A stretch of DNA of 6,121 bases, from contig CAZEJK010000298.1 in NCBI GenBank assembly GCA_964512045.1, positions 1 to 6,121 on the forward strand, written 5' to 3'. Position numbers and translations under genes: made by a program. Under the pieces are notes generated by a model. The model was not told where the DNA came from and searched no databases. It saw nothing but the letters and a program-made list of their open reading frames with translations. The DNA is from CAZEJK01 sp964512045. GTDB taxonomy: Bacteria > Acidobacteriota > Thermoanaerobaculia > Thermoanaerobaculales > Sulfomarinibacteraceae. Below, piece by piece: positions 6,119 to 6,121 of the stretch (its first letter is position 1; each line of letters opens with the position of its first letter).

Positions 6119-6121
6119 TGC

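Noticed and set aside
1..6121. A selenocysteine tRNA, SECIS element or in-frame TGA selenocysteine codon.
   Set aside because: I looked in the intergenic stretches because of the SelD gene. I saw no long acceptor arm with a TCA anticodon loop. One TTCA-containing stretch near 4221-4235 has no matching stem. All three genes end at stops where their families normally end.
1..6121. CRISPR array, insertion sequence, phage or integrase signature.
   Set aside because: No regularly spaced repeats, transposase or integrase motifs, or terminal inverted repeats are visible. The heptamer array at the right end has no spacers.

Overview
The window is about 6.1 kb of GC-rich DNA, with a strong third-position G/C bias in its genes and Shine-Dalgarno-type ribosome sites. 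It comes from a bacterium. An actinobacterial lineage or another high-GC phylum would fit, but no phylogenetic marker gene is present, so the assignment is only a guess. Three complete protein genes are well supported.

Layout. Positions 1 to about 446 hold no convincing gene, only a weak promoter-like stretch and a possible six-codon leader ORF that overlaps the next start. Positions 447-1715 (+) encode a polytopic membrane protein with an MgtC/SapB-type N-terminus and a DUF4010 C-terminal half. A 144-bp convergent gap follows, with one modest hairpin. Positions 1860-4079 (-) encode a 739-residue fusion: a PLP-dependent cysteine desulfurase/selenocysteine lyase-type domain joined in frame to a complete selenophosphate synthetase (SelD). 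A 268-bp divergent control region separates this gene from positions 4348-5979 (+), which encode L-glutamate gamma-semialdehyde (1-pyrroline-5-carboxylate) dehydrogenase, PruA/ALDH4 type. A textbook intrinsic terminator closes pruA at 6001-6035. The window ends in a very AT-rich tract of 7-bp repeats at 6091-6118.

How the genes relate. The three genes do not form one operon: the first two converge, and the second and third diverge. The fusion protein is the most interesting object. Its first half would take the chalcogen from cysteine or selenocysteine as a persulfide or perselenide on Cys325. Its second half would use reduced selenium and ATP to make selenophosphate. A single chain could pass selenium from donor to acceptor without releasing free selenide. 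The catalytic residues of both halves are present. The users of selenophosphate (SelA/SelB/tRNA-Sec, the tRNA 2-selenouridine synthase, or the YqeB/YqeC-type molybdenum hydroxylase system) are not in the window, so the fate of the selenium cannot be told from here. PruA is the second step of proline breakdown to glutamate. Its proline dehydrogenase partner is not visible.
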